39,935 bases of DNA from Oscillospiraceae bacterium (lineage in GTDB: Bacteria; Bacillota; Clostridia; Oscillospirales; Ruminococcaceae), in assembly GCA_014799325.1 (NCBI GenBank), contig JAAVIE010000054.1, positions 1 to 39,935 of the forward strand, read 5' to 3'. Made by a program: the position numbers and the translations under genes. The notes under the pieces are model-generated. The model was given only the letters and a program-made list of their open reading frames with translations. It searched no databases and was not told the DNA's origin. Positions 25,598 through 33,519 of the stretch are shown here, in pieces (within the stretch, counting starts at the first letter, position 1; the number at the start of each line of letters is the position of its first letter).

Positions 25598-25643
25598 ACC
25601 CAAAATCTCATGGACGGAATATTCTGTCTGTGATTTTTGGGGT
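25598..25643 (+). promoter_or_regulatory. Hairpin between motB and fliM
   Basis: ACCCAAAATC pairs with GATTTTTGGGGT (one bulge or mismatch); inside are GGAC/GTCT pairs and a GAATATTC palindrome. There is no T-run after the stem. The rest of the 236-bp spacer (25558-25793) shows no gene. Confidence 0.55.
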
Positions 25644-25793
25644 TAAGCGGAGGTATTGCAGCCGCAAAAAACAAGATCAATTATGCCAAAAAGTTAAGGA
25701 TAACTTTTTTATAGAGTTTACTAAGGATATTACCAAAGAAAATTCCAAGGATCATTGAAGTTAAAATAAGAAAAGCGAAAGGAGCGATATGAT

Positions 25794-26798
25794 TTGGCGG
25801 ATACGCTCACGCAGGAACAAATAGACGCCCTTTTAAATCAAGCTCTTTCGGGAGAGGTTATTGAAACAGCCTCAGAGGACGAAAAGGAACAGGTCAAGGA
25901 ATACGACTTCCGTTCTCCGAAAAAGTTCACTAAGGAAAAGATACGCAGTCTTGAAACCATATTTGAGAGCTATGCACGTTCGCTTTCGTCCTATCTTACC
26001 GGACTGCTGAGACTTTACTGTAAGGTCAGCCTGATCTCCATAGAGGAACAGAGGTATTTTGAGTATAACAACGCGCTTCCCGATTATGTAATTATGGGAC
26101 TTGTGGATCTTGGCATCGACTCCCAGAATGTGGAGGAATTCACCACCATTCTCCAGCTTTCCAACTCTCTCACCTTTACGATGATAGACAGACTGTTGGG
26201 CGGACGGGGTGTTCCGGCAGAGTTGGACAGAGATTTTACCGAGCTTGAAATAAACGTGATGAAAAAAGTCACGGGGGATATGGCGAGAATGATGGAAGAG
26301 CCATGGAGCAACTACATGAATCTGCACCCCACTCTTTCGGGAATGGAGACCAACTCCCGTGTTATCTCCACCGTAGGTTATGACGATACTATGATGATCA
26401 TTGCTCTTGAAGTAACCGTAAACGATGAGAACAAGTCCGTAATTTCGGTTTGTATGCCCGCTATTAACCTTGATGAGATAATGATGAATTATGTCACCAA
26501 GAACCAGAGGGCAGTCAAGAAGAACACTGACCCCAAGAGAGAGGCAGACAGGCGCGATTCCATAATGAATACGCTGAATCAGTCCTCTTTGACGATAACG
26601 GCTGTATTGAGCGAGACCCAGCTGCAAATGTCAGATGTGCTGCATTTGCAGGTCAACGATATAATTCCCTTGGATAAAAACATTGGCAGCAACGTGGTGC
26701 TGCGTATCGGCGACAAGGATTGGTTTGACGGAAAGCCGGGAATTTACAATAATAAAAAGGCTGTTAAAATCGAAAATGTTTATAGAATTGAGGTTTAG
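25794..26798 (+). CDS. fliM: Flagellar motor switch protein FliM
   Basis: C-ring protein that binds CheY-P through its N-terminal peptide. 334 residues, normal. The N-terminus LTQEQIDALLNQ carries the conserved CheY-binding pattern; residues 50-245 are the CheC-like middle domain (LGGRGVPAELDRDFTELE, ending with DIV-type helices), and 255-330 the FliN-like domain. The start is TTG at 25794 with AAAGGAG 9 nt upstream; an overlapping ATG at 25789 is in the wrong frame. fliY begins 3 nt after its stop. Confidence 0.95.
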   Translation: MADTLTQEQIDALLNQALSGEVIETASEDEKEQVKEYDFRSPKKFTKEKIRSLETIFESYARSLSSYLTGLLRLYCKVSLISIEEQRYFEYNNALPDYVIMGLVDLGIDSQNVEEFTTILQLSNSLTFTMIDRLLGGRGVPAELDRDFTELEINVMKKVTGDMARMMEEPWSNYMNLHPTLSGMETNSRVISTVGYDDTMMIIALEVTVNDENKSVISVCMPAINLDEIMMNYVTKNQRAVKKNTDPKREADRRDSIMNTLNQSSLTITAVLSETQLQMSDVLHLQVNDIIPLDKNIGSNVVLRIGDKDWFDGKPGIYNNKKAVKIENVYRIEV

Positions 26799-26801
26799 TT
26801 G

Positions 26802-27974
26802 ATGGAAAACATTGAATTCTCAGATATCCAAAAAGACGCCATTGGCGAAATACTGAATATAAGCATGGGCAGCGCCGCAACTGCGGTATCGGAGCTTTTG
26901 AGTGCAAAGGTGTGGATCACGACCCCAAGAGTTGAGGTCAAGACCGCAAGGGAAATGGAGTACCATAAGTTAGAGCCTGCTGTCTGCGTTAAGATCCAGT
27001 ATGTTAAGGGATTGAGCGGCACCAACATGATGGTTTGGAAGCAGGACGACGTTCAGCTCATTCTGAATCAGTTAATGGGTCAGCCCCTGGTAGTATCGCC
27101 GGATTTTGAATTTGACGAGCTTAATATAAGCGCGGTCTCCGAGGTAATGAACCAGATGATGGGCGCCAGTGCTACCGCTCTTTCAAACTTCCTGGGATTT
27201 ACGGTCGATATTTCCACACCGAAACCCATTATAATGGACGAGGTCAGCAGTAACTTTGACGTAAACGAGTTTGAACCCGGAGATACAGTAGTTTCGGTAA
27301 CATTCGATCTCACCATTGACGGAGTTATCAAGTCGGAATTTGCTTCGGTAATGAGTGCCGAGTTAGCAAAGACCATTGCGGATAAGATGCTTGGTGAGGG
27401 ACTTGAAGAAGAGGCTCCCGCAGAAGCGGCTCCTGCTGCGGCAGCAGCTCCTGCACCTGCTGCGGCTCCTGCGCCGGCACCTGCAGCTGCTCCTGCTCCC
27501 GCACCTGCGGCAGCGCCTGCACCTGCAGCGGCTCCCATGGCTCAGCCTACAGGAGATCAGGGTTATCCTTATCCCTATCCTCCTTATGCATATCCTGCTC
27601 CTCAGCCCGGTTACGGATATCCCGCGCCTGCACCTGCAGTGCCTGTTAATATACAAAACGCTCAGTTCCAGAACTTTGGTGAACCCTCCGTTCAGCTGAC
27701 CGGTGAACAGAAGGATAACCTTAGCTTACTTATGGATGTGCCTTTGCAGATCTCCGTTGAGATAGGCAGCGCAAGACGTAAGGTAAAGGATATTCTGGAA
27801 TTCTCACAGGGAACCATTATTGAGCTTGAGCGTCAGGCAGGAGCGCCTGTGGATATCGTAGTCAACGGAAACCTGATCGCTAAAGGCGACGTGGTGGTTA
27901 TCGACGATAACTTCGCGGTAAGAATCACCGAGATCATCAGGTCGAAGCTGATGGATACATTAAACAATAATTAA
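26802..27974 (+). CDS. fliY: Flagellar motor switch phosphatase FliY
   Basis: Firmicute C-ring protein combining CheY-P phosphatase and FliN functions, 390 residues. The CheC-like N-terminal half has both active-site patterns ExxN: IGEILNISMG (Glu16, Asn19) and VSEVMNQMMG (Glu114, Asn117), so it looks catalytically complete. Residues 205-285 are a low-complexity Ala-Pro linker followed by a Pro-Tyr-Gly stretch. Residues 305-385 are the FliN/SpoA domain (MDVPLQISVEIG, then GAPVDIVVNGNLIAKGDVVV). Unlike Bacillus FliY it lacks a separate EIDALL peptide at the start. ATG at 26802 with GAGG 8 nt upstream; a TTG just before it is less likely. Confidence 0.95.
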   Translation: MENIEFSDIQKDAIGEILNISMGSAATAVSELLSAKVWITTPRVEVKTAREMEYHKLEPAVCVKIQYVKGLSGTNMMVWKQDDVQLILNQLMGQPLVVSPDFEFDELNISAVSEVMNQMMGASATALSNFLGFTVDISTPKPIIMDEVSSNFDVNEFEPGDTVVSVTFDLTIDGVIKSEFASVMSAELAKTIADKMLGEGLEEEAPAEAAPAAAAAPAPAAAPAPAPAAAPAPAPAAAPAPAAAPMAQPTGDQGYPYPYPPYAYPAPQPGYGYPAPAPAVPVNIQNAQFQNFGEPSVQLTGEQKDNLSLLMDVPLQISVEIGSARRKVKDILEFSQGTIIELERQAGAPVDIVVNGNLIAKGDVVVIDDNFAVRITEIIRSKLMDTLNNN

Positions 27975-28054
27975 GCAAGCTCAAGCAAAATCAGCAAGTT
28001 CAGGCTAATTTAAGCAATGACTAATTTGGAATAACATAAAGGAGATAAGGTAAC

Positions 28055-28417
28055 ATGGACAAGAAGATTCTTTTGGTAGACGATGCGGCATTTATGAGAA
28101 TGCTTATCAAGGATGCCCTCACAAAGAACGGCTACACAAGCATTATTGAGGCTGCCGACGGTCAGATCGCCGTTGACACCTACAACGCCGAGAAGCCCGC
28201 TTTGGTAATTATGGATATCACAATGCCCAACAAGACAGGTATTGAAGCATTGCAGGAGATCAAGTCCAAGGATCCCGCCGCAAAGGTCATCATGTGCAGC
28301 GCTATGGGTCAGGAAGCAATGGTAGTTGAAGCTATCAAGCTGGGCGCGCTGGACTTTATCGTTAAGCCCTTTAAGGCTGAGCGTATTATCCAGACTGTTC
28401 AGAAGGTTCTGGGCTAA
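28055..28417 (+). CDS. cheY: Chemotaxis response regulator CheY
   Basis: Single-domain receiver, 120 residues. The phosphoacceptor is Asp54 (VIMDITMP), the acidic pair Asp9/Asp10, the switch Ser82 (CSAMGQ) and Lys104 (VKPF) are all present. It carries the CheA signal to FliM/FliY. GGAG before the ATG. Placed between fliY and fliO, as in Bacillus. Confidence 0.96.
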   Translation: MDKKILLVDDAAFMRMLIKDALTKNGYTSIIEAADGQIAVDTYNAEKPALVIMDITMPNKTGIEALQEIKSKDPAAKVIMCSAMGQEAMVVEAIKLGALDFIVKPFKAERIIQTVQKVLG

Positions 28418-28875
28418 TCTTTTAAATTGAAGATATTTCCCGATCGCCGCTCTATTCGGGTCGGCGTCGGGATTTTTCCGTTAGATAGAGCAGGGAAAAA
28501 TTTTCCTTTTGGAGATTTTTGGCATTATGGGATAATTTGGTGTATGCCGGTTTATTCCGTTGTCTTGATCTTTTCGGATAGATCCTGTACTTGGAAATTC
28601 TCTTGGGAGTGCTTATGCCTTGCTCTTGTTTCGGTGCGTCAGAAGCTGAATTGGGTAAAAAGCAATTTGTTACCGCATCGGTAAAGATATACAATTCGTA
28701 TAAAGTTTGTATGGTTTATACGGTTTATATAACTTGCTGAATTGTATGGATCATACAGGATCACACAAGATTATACAAATAGTATATATATTTCTGCTCT
28801 ATACGGAAATTATAAGAATATCGCATATCGTACAAAAACATAAGACAAGGCTTTTTAATGTGAGGAGGAAAAAGA
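28418..28875. other. cheY-fliO spacer, AT-rich
   Basis: 458 bp with no supportable gene. Apart from the terminator-like hairpin it is AT-rich with loose GTATA/TATAC repeats (28695-28830). A frame at 28427-28684 has no ribosome binding site and does not look like a protein. I could not settle on a promoter. Confidence 0.6.
28439..28477 (+). terminator. Possible intrinsic terminator or attenuator after cheY
   Basis: CCCGATCGCCG (28439-28449) pairs with CGGCGTCGGG (28462-28471) with one bulge and is followed by ATTTTT. It lies 22 bp after the cheY stop and may reduce read-through into fliO. Confidence 0.55.
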
Positions 28876-29253
28876 TTGGACTGGTTACAATGGCTGTTGT
28901 CCTTTATCGGAGTTATCGGGCTGATCTTTTTTTTGTTCTACGCATTAAAAAAGCTGAACAAAGGGGTCAGCGTCAAGTCGGGAAGCCGGCTGAGAGTGCT
29001 TGACAGGGTGAGTATCGGTCGTGACAGTATGATGCTGGTAGTCAGCGTTTGCGGCAAGGTCATGCTTTTAGGCGTCACCTCTCAGAGAATGGAGAAGCTG
29101 TGCGATTTAGATATTACCGAAAAGGAGTATCTGGATATGGAGCAGACTCCCGATTTTAAGACCGTGCTTGCATCTGCTTTTTTCAAGAAGCAGGAGCAGG
29201 GGGGCGGCGAAAAGTCGGCTGAGACTGACGGGGAAAAGACCGAAGATCGGTAA
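28876..29253 (+). CDS. fliO: Flagellar export apparatus protein FliO
   Basis: Membrane protein that helps assemble the FliP core of the export gate. 125 residues with one N-terminal membrane helix (about 6-27) and the FliO pattern GSRLRVLDRVSIGRDSMMLV followed by KVMLLGVTSQRMEKL. The start is TTG at 28876, set by GAGGAGG 7 nt upstream. The C-terminal end (TEDR and stop) falls inside the first unit of a tandem repeat that fills the spacer to fliP. Confidence 0.88.
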   Translation: MDWLQWLLSFIGVIGLIFFLFYALKKLNKGVSVKSGSRLRVLDRVSIGRDSMMLVVSVCGKVMLLGVTSQRMEKLCDLDITEKEYLDMEQTPDFKTVLASAFFKKQEQGGGEKSAETDGEKTEDR

Positions 29254-29440
29254 CATGAATTTCCTCAAATGAGGAAGAAAGACCTGAGAAGCGGTAATAC
29301 GAATTCCCCCAAAAGAAGAAAGACCCGAGGAGCGGTACGCGAATTCCCCCAAAAGAGGGAGAAAGACCAAAGGAGCGGTAAGGCGAATCCCCCCAAAAGA
29401 GGAAGAAAGACCCAAAGAGCGGTAACACGATTCCCCAAAA
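29247..29440. repeat. 41-44-bp tandem repeats starting at the fliO stop
   Basis: Four to five units with the core GCGGTA at 29291, 29332, 29375 and 29419, and a diverged first unit at 29247 that contains the fliO stop codon. Each unit has an A/G-rich part (AAGAAAGACC) and GAATTCCCCC-type sequence. It is G/A-rich on the plus strand and does not code for a credible protein. Confidence 0.8.
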
Positions 29441-29531
29441 AAGAAAATAGCCTGAAATGGTTTCGGTAAAAACGGAATTTTTAGGGCTGATACTTTAAAA
29501 AAACGATTTGAAAAAACAAGGAGAAGAACTG

Positions 29532-30482
29532 ATGAAAGTGCTTTTGTCTAAGGCTTTACAACAGAATAAAAAGCTTTTTCTCAAGTTCTTTGTGTCTTTG
29601 GGGCTGACTCTTTGCATTATTCTGACGGGAATGTTCATTGCGGTGGGAGTTTCCGCCGCTGACAATGATAATGAGACACAACCCATTATTGGCGGAAATA
29701 ATAATGCGGATAATACTGCCGCCACTCCCGACGGCGAGGAGATACTGGACGATACCGACAGGTCGGCTTTGTATGAGCTTATCGGCGTGGACGCTTCGGA
29801 GCCTATCGAGGTCATTATTCTGATAACCTTGCTGTCTGTGGCGCCCTCCTTTATGATAATGCTCACCAGCTTTACACGTATCATTATCGTGCTGAGCTTT
29901 CTCAGATCCGCTATGCAGACCAACTCTACGCCGCCTAATATGATACTTACGGGTATCGCGCTGTTTTTGACGGTGTTTATTATGTGGCCTGTGTTTTCGG
30001 AGATCAACGAGGTGGCTTATGTGCCTTATTCAAATGGGGAGCTGTCTACCAGCGAGGCTATACAGAAGGCGGGGGAGCCGCTGAAAACCTTTATGCTGAA
30101 GCAGACCACCAACAGGAATATGAAGTTTTTCCTGGACTTGCAGGAGATCACCATTTATTCCAATGATACTGTGGATAGCGATGAGCCTGTAGCGGTGGAC
30201 GTAAACGAAATTACCCTTGAAAATTATCAGAGCCAGCTTGGTTTTCAGGTAGTTATTCCCGCGTTTATTATAAGTGAGCTTACAAGAGCTTTCCAAATGG
30301 GATTTATGCTATTTATTCCTTTTCTTATTATAGATCTGGTGGTGTCCTCGACGCTTATGTCAATGGGTATGATGATGCTGCCTCCTGCTATGATCTCACT
30401 GCCTTTCAAGATCTTGCTGTTCATATTGGTGGACGGCTGGCAGATGCTGGTTGGCACTCTTGTTTCTTCATTTAATTTGTAG
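29532..30482 (+). CDS. fliP: Flagellar export gate protein FliP
   Basis: Core of the FliP5Q4R1 export channel. 316 residues, about 60 longer than usual. A cleavable signal peptide is likely (1-43, hydrophobic stretch ending VGVSAAD), then an unusual Asn/Asp/Glu-rich linker (44-85), then the conserved membrane part: LTSFTRIIIVLSFLRSAMQT, TPPNMILTGIALFLTVFIMW and the C-terminal LMSMGMMMLPPAMISLPFKI. I chose the ATG at 29532 with AAGGAG 8 nt upstream; a TTG 24 nt earlier lies before that site. Confidence 0.95.
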   Translation: MKVLLSKALQQNKKLFLKFFVSLGLTLCIILTGMFIAVGVSAADNDNETQPIIGGNNNADNTAATPDGEEILDDTDRSALYELIGVDASEPIEVIILITLLSVAPSFMIMLTSFTRIIIVLSFLRSAMQTNSTPPNMILTGIALFLTVFIMWPVFSEINEVAYVPYSNGELSTSEAIQKAGEPLKTFMLKQTTNRNMKFFLDLQEITIYSNDTVDSDEPVAVDVNEITLENYQSQLGFQVVIPAFIISELTRAFQMGFMLFIPFLIIDLVVSSTLMSMGMMMLPPAMISLPFKILLFILVDGWQMLVGTLVSSFNL

Positions 30483-30574
30483 CGGGGTCGGTTTTGTTTT
30501 TTGATCTGGATAGGACGATTTTTTGATAGATTTTCCGATAAAGTTTTTTGATAAAAAAGGGGAGGTGCTGTGCA

Positions 30575-30847
30575 ATGACTATGGAGCTTGCCATGGAGAT
30601 CTTTAAAGACGCTGTTTGGCTCGCTTTTAAGCTGGGTGTTCCTTTGCTTATCGTGGGAATGCTCGTGGGTCTTATTATCGCTATTTTGCAGGCGGCTACA
30701 CAGGTGCATGAGCAGACATTGACTTTTGCCCCTAAAGTAATTATAGTTGCGCTTACGCTGTTGGCGCTGGGTCCTTGGATGATAAATTCGCTGATAGATT
30801 TTACGCAGGAGATCTTTCAGCTTATGGCTAATACGCCTTTAGGCTGA
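30575..30847 (+). CDS. fliQ: Flagellar export gate protein FliQ
   Basis: Small subunit of the export channel, 90 residues with two membrane helices (about 12-37 and 48-72). The pattern GLIIAILQAATQVHEQTLTF is typical. I chose the ATG at 30575 because GGAGG stands 9 nt upstream; an earlier in-frame start would put that site inside the gene. Confidence 0.95.
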   Translation: MTMELAMEIFKDAVWLAFKLGVPLLIVGMLVGLIIAILQAATQVHEQTLTFAPKVIIVALTLLALGPWMINSLIDFTQEIFQLMANTPLG

Positions 30848-30965
30848 TAATTGCCTGATAATGGCTTGATAATGCTTATTGACGATAGCTTATGATCGTT
30901 GACGTTTTGATAAAGGCTTGATAATTGTTTGAGAACGGCTTAATTTTTAAAAGAGGTAAATTGCT

Positions 30966-31757
30966 TTGAATCTGATCTGGGAATGGATAATGGGCAATTT
31001 TTATGCCTATTTGCTGGTAACTGCCCGTGTGTCGGGAATATTTACCTTTAATCCTATTTTTTCAAGGCAGAATGTTCCCACCCGAATAAAGGTCGGCGCC
31101 ACTATGGTCATGTCTATGGTGACAATGGGCTATATGGGGGATCAGCTTGTTTATACCGAAAGCGGATTTTTCCCTTTAGTTATGAATTTGGGAAAAGAGC
31201 TTGTGGTCGGGCTGATCTTGGGTTTTTTTGTAAATCTTATTTTGACAGTTATCATATATGCGGGCGAAGTTATGGATACACAGATAGGCTTCGGTATGGC
31301 TAAGGCTATGGATCCTATGACGGGTATCCAGATGCCGCTGTTCGCTAATATGTTTTATTATCTTTTTATTTTGTATTTCTTCATTGTGGGCGGGCATCTG
31401 AAATACGTGGAGCTTTTTGTGAAATCCTATGACATCTTGCCCTTTGGGTACAGCTTCACCCCCGATACCCTCAATCTTGTGAAATTTATTGTAGACTATT
31501 TGGGTGTGGTGCTGACCTTGGCTGCGAAGTTCGCAATGCCTATCCTGGCGGCGGAGCTTATTACCGAATTTCTTATCGGCGTTATGATGAGAGCGGTGCC
31601 TACCATTCAGATATTTGTACTTAACATTCAGCTTAAGATCGTTGTGGGTCTGCTGGTGCTGCTGGCGGTGGCAAAGCCGCTGTCTGATTTTCTTGAATAT
31701 TTGCTGGGAATAATGTTCAGGAATTTGGATAACATGATCGGACTTATTGGACAGTAG
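30966..31757 (+). CDS. fliR: Flagellar export gate protein FliR
   Basis: Single-copy subunit of the export channel, 263 residues with about six membrane helices. Recognisable parts are VSGIFTFNPIFSRQNVPTRI, LGFFVNLILTVIIYAGEVMD with QIGFGMAKAMDP, and the C-terminal VPTIQIFVLNIQLKIVVGL. The start is TTG at 30966 with AGAGG about 9 nt upstream; the TTG at 30961 is followed by a stop. Confidence 0.95.
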   Translation: MNLIWEWIMGNFYAYLLVTARVSGIFTFNPIFSRQNVPTRIKVGATMVMSMVTMGYMGDQLVYTESGFFPLVMNLGKELVVGLILGFFVNLILTVIIYAGEVMDTQIGFGMAKAMDPMTGIQMPLFANMFYYLFILYFFIVGGHLKYVELFVKSYDILPFGYSFTPDTLNLVKFIVDYLGVVLTLAAKFAMPILAAELITEFLIGVMMRAVPTIQIFVLNIQLKIVVGLLVLLAVAKPLSDFLEYLLGIMFRNLDNMIGLIGQ

Positions 31758-31867
31758 CTGCGGACGATCTGCAGATGATCAAATGTCAGAATTTTGTGAT
31801 AGAGTTTATAAAAGATCTTATGTTATAGTATGATATAGTAATAACGGCTGACTAAGGGGGGATCATT

Positions 31868-33001
31868 ACGGCAGGCGAAGAAAAAACCGAAAAAGCCACC
31901 CCGAAAAAACGCCGTGATATGCGTGAAAAAGAGGGTATGGCTCTCCAAAGTAATGAAGTAGTTATTGCAATTTCTATTGTCGCCACCTTTGTGGTGCTTA
32001 AGCTCCTTGGCGGCTATATGCTGAACACTATGGGCGAGATGCTGACAAAGTTTTTGTCCGATGTGGGAAGCGAGCAGGAATTCGGTGTGGAATTTGTGCA
32101 GAAAACAGGCTTGGAGATCGCTAAGTACGGGATAATGATAGTGGGGCCTGTGGCGGTGATAATCGGCTTTACTTCAATAATCACCGTGTTGGCGCAGACG
32201 AGGGGCTTGTTCAGTATGAAGGCCATTCGCCCCAAGTTTTCGAGATTGAGTCCTATTCAGGGCGCTAAGAGACTTTTTTCCATGCAGTCCTTTGTTAATG
32301 TTATAAAGGGAATGCTGGAGCTGACAATAATAGGCGTTATCGTCTATTTTCAGATAAAAGACAGGCTTGTGGTTTTCGGGAAGATGCCCGATATGGAGCC
32401 TATCCAGGCAGTGTATTATATAGCAAGTTCGGTTTTCGATATCGTTATGCTGGTGTTTATTGTGCTTGCCTTTGTGGCGGCGGCTGACTTTGTGTTTCAG
32501 TGGTGGCAGTATGAAAAAAAGCTGAAAATGTCAAAGCAGGAAGTAAAAGACGAGTATAAGCAGATCGAAGGCGACCCTCAGATAAAGAGCAAGATAAAGC
32601 AGAAACAGCGTGAGATCTCCCAAAGGAGAATGATGCAGGACGTGCCTACATCAGATGTGGTGGTAAGGAACCCTACTCACTATGCTGTGGCTTTGAAATA
32701 TGAATCGGAAAATGCTTTGAGCGCGCCTCGTGTCGTGGCAAAGGGTATGGATGCGCTGGCGCTTAAGATAGTTAAGGTGGCAGAGGAAAATGATGTTTAT
32801 GTCACTGAAAATAGACCTCTTGCCCGCAGTTTGTATGACAGTGTGCAGATAGGCGCGGAGATACCGCCCGAATTGTACTCGGCTGTGGCTGTGGTGCTGA
32901 CAGAAATGTTTCATGCTAAGGGTATCAAGCCCGTTATCAGTAATGATACTCCCGATGAGAGCAGGAGAGTTCGGCGGAATCGGAGAGCGGGTATAAATTA
33001 G
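31868..33001 (+). CDS. flhB: Flagellar export specificity switch FlhB, non-canonical start
   Basis: Membrane export-gate protein that cleaves itself and switches from hook to filament substrates. Four membrane helices (about 32-52, 85-108, 143-162, 186-208), then the cytosolic domain with the NPTH cleavage site (268-271). The near-universal N-terminal motif EEKTEKATPKKRRD is encoded at 31877-31918, but no ATG, GTG or TTG lies between the in-frame stop at 31853 and this motif. The first canonical start, ATG 31919, would remove it. The run AAGGGGGG (31854-31861) fits initiation at ACG 31868 (giving MAGEEKTEKA, the family pattern) or ATT 31865. I annotate ACG. The last codons and the stop belong to a 31-bp repeat unit. 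Confidence 0.85.
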   Translation, partial: TAGEEKTEKATPKKRRDMREKEGMALQSNEVVIAISIVATFVVLKLLGGYMLNTMGEMLTKFLSDVGSEQEFGVEFVQKTGLEIAKYGIMIVGPVAVIIGFTSIITVLAQTRGLFSMKAIRPKFSRLSPIQGAKRLFSMQSFVNVIKGMLELTIIGVIVYFQIKDRLVVFGKMPDMEPIQAVYYIASSVFDIVMLVFIVLAFVAAADFVFQWWQYEKKLKMSKQEVKDEYKQIEGDPQIKSKIKQKQREISQRRMMQDVPTSDVVVRNPTHYAVALKYESENALSAPRVVAKGMDALALKIVKVAEENDVYVTENRPLARSLYDSVQIGAEIPPELYSAVAVVLTEMFHAKGIKPVISNDTPDESRRVRRNRRAGIN

Positions 33002-33110
33002 CACAAGTTTCCGAAGAGCGGGCAAAAAACAGTGCAAGCTCCCGACAAGCGGGCATAGATCAGCACAAGTTTCCAAAAAGCGGGTATAGATCAGCACAAG
33101 TGCTTTGATA
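32981..33110. repeat. 31-bp tandem repeat array A, reaching into flhB
   Basis: Units start at exactly 31-bp steps (33000, 33031, 33062, 33093), core AGCACAAGTTTCC followed by an AGCGGG motif. The last 20 bp of flhB match the end of a unit, so the FlhB C-terminus and stop codon are part of the array. Contiguous repeats, no spacers. Confidence 0.85.
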
Positions 33111-33114
33111 GCAC

Positions 33115-33223
33115 GAATTTCAAAAAGCGTCAGAATTTCCTACGGAAATTCTGACCGGTTCTTAAAATAAAGCGGAGCGACGCAACGCGGCGCGGAGTCT
33201 TTATTTTAAGAATTTTGAAATTC
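33115..33223. repeat. Composite palindromic element, copy 2
   Basis: Outer arms GAATTTCAAAA (33115-33125) and TTTTGAAATTC (33213-33223). Inner hairpin 1: GTCAGAATTTCC/GGAAATTCTGAC with a TAC loop (33129-33155). Inner hairpin 2: TTCTTAAAATAAAG (33159-33172) with its complement (33199-33212), enclosing a GC-rich centre. Confidence 0.9.
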
Positions 33224-33242
33224 TTTTCCAATCAGTAAATTA

Positions 33243-33380
33243 TCACCAAGTTTCCTGAGAGAACAATAAATTCGCACAATTTTCCGAAAAGCGGGTACAA
33301 ATTCGCATAAGTTCCCGAAAAGCGGGTTCAAATCCGCACAAGCTCCCGACAAGCGGGCATAAATTCGTGCAAGTTTCTTG
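33243..33380. repeat. 31-bp tandem repeat array B
   Basis: Units at 33243, 33274, 33305, 33336 and 33367, all 31 bp apart, core CGCACAAGTTCCCGAAAAGC. Same family as array A. It leads directly into copy 3 of the composite palindrome. Confidence 0.85.
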
Positions 33381-33387
33381 ACAGCAC

Positions 33388-33494
33388 GAATTTCAAAAAG
33401 CGTCAGAATTTTTGAAAAAAATCTGACCGGTTCTTAAAATAAAGCGGAGCGCCGCTTGCGGTGCGGAGTCTTTATTTTAAGAATTTTGAAATTC
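33388..33494. repeat. Composite palindromic element, copy 3, just before flhA
   Basis: Outer arms 33388-33398 and 33484-33494, identical to copy 2. Inner hairpin 1 (33402-33427) has GTCAGA/TCTGAC ends but a different middle from copy 2; inner hairpin 2 (33431-33483) keeps the arms but has a changed GC-rich centre. The flhA ribosome binding site AAGGAGG starts 9 bp after it. Confidence 0.9.
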
Positions 33495-33519
33495 TTTTAA
33501 ATAAGGAGGACGATACAAT

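Larger units (their letters stand above)
33002..33519. other. flhB-flhA spacer made almost wholly of repeats
   Basis: 518 bp with no gene. It is a duplication of the block [31-bp array + composite palindrome], so array A and copy 2 correspond to array B and copy 3. Confidence 0.85.

Noticed and set aside
28427-28684. 85-codon frame after cheY
   Set aside because: TTG start without ribosome binding site, begins inside the terminator-like hairpin, and shows no protein family pattern.
29269-29469. 66-codon basic frame in the fliO-fliP spacer
   Set aside because: It is the tandem repeat read through; composition is a by-product of the A/G-rich units.
32981-33380. CRISPR array from the 31-bp repeats
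   Set aside because: The repeats are directly adjacent with no spacers, they diverge from each other, and no cas gene is present.
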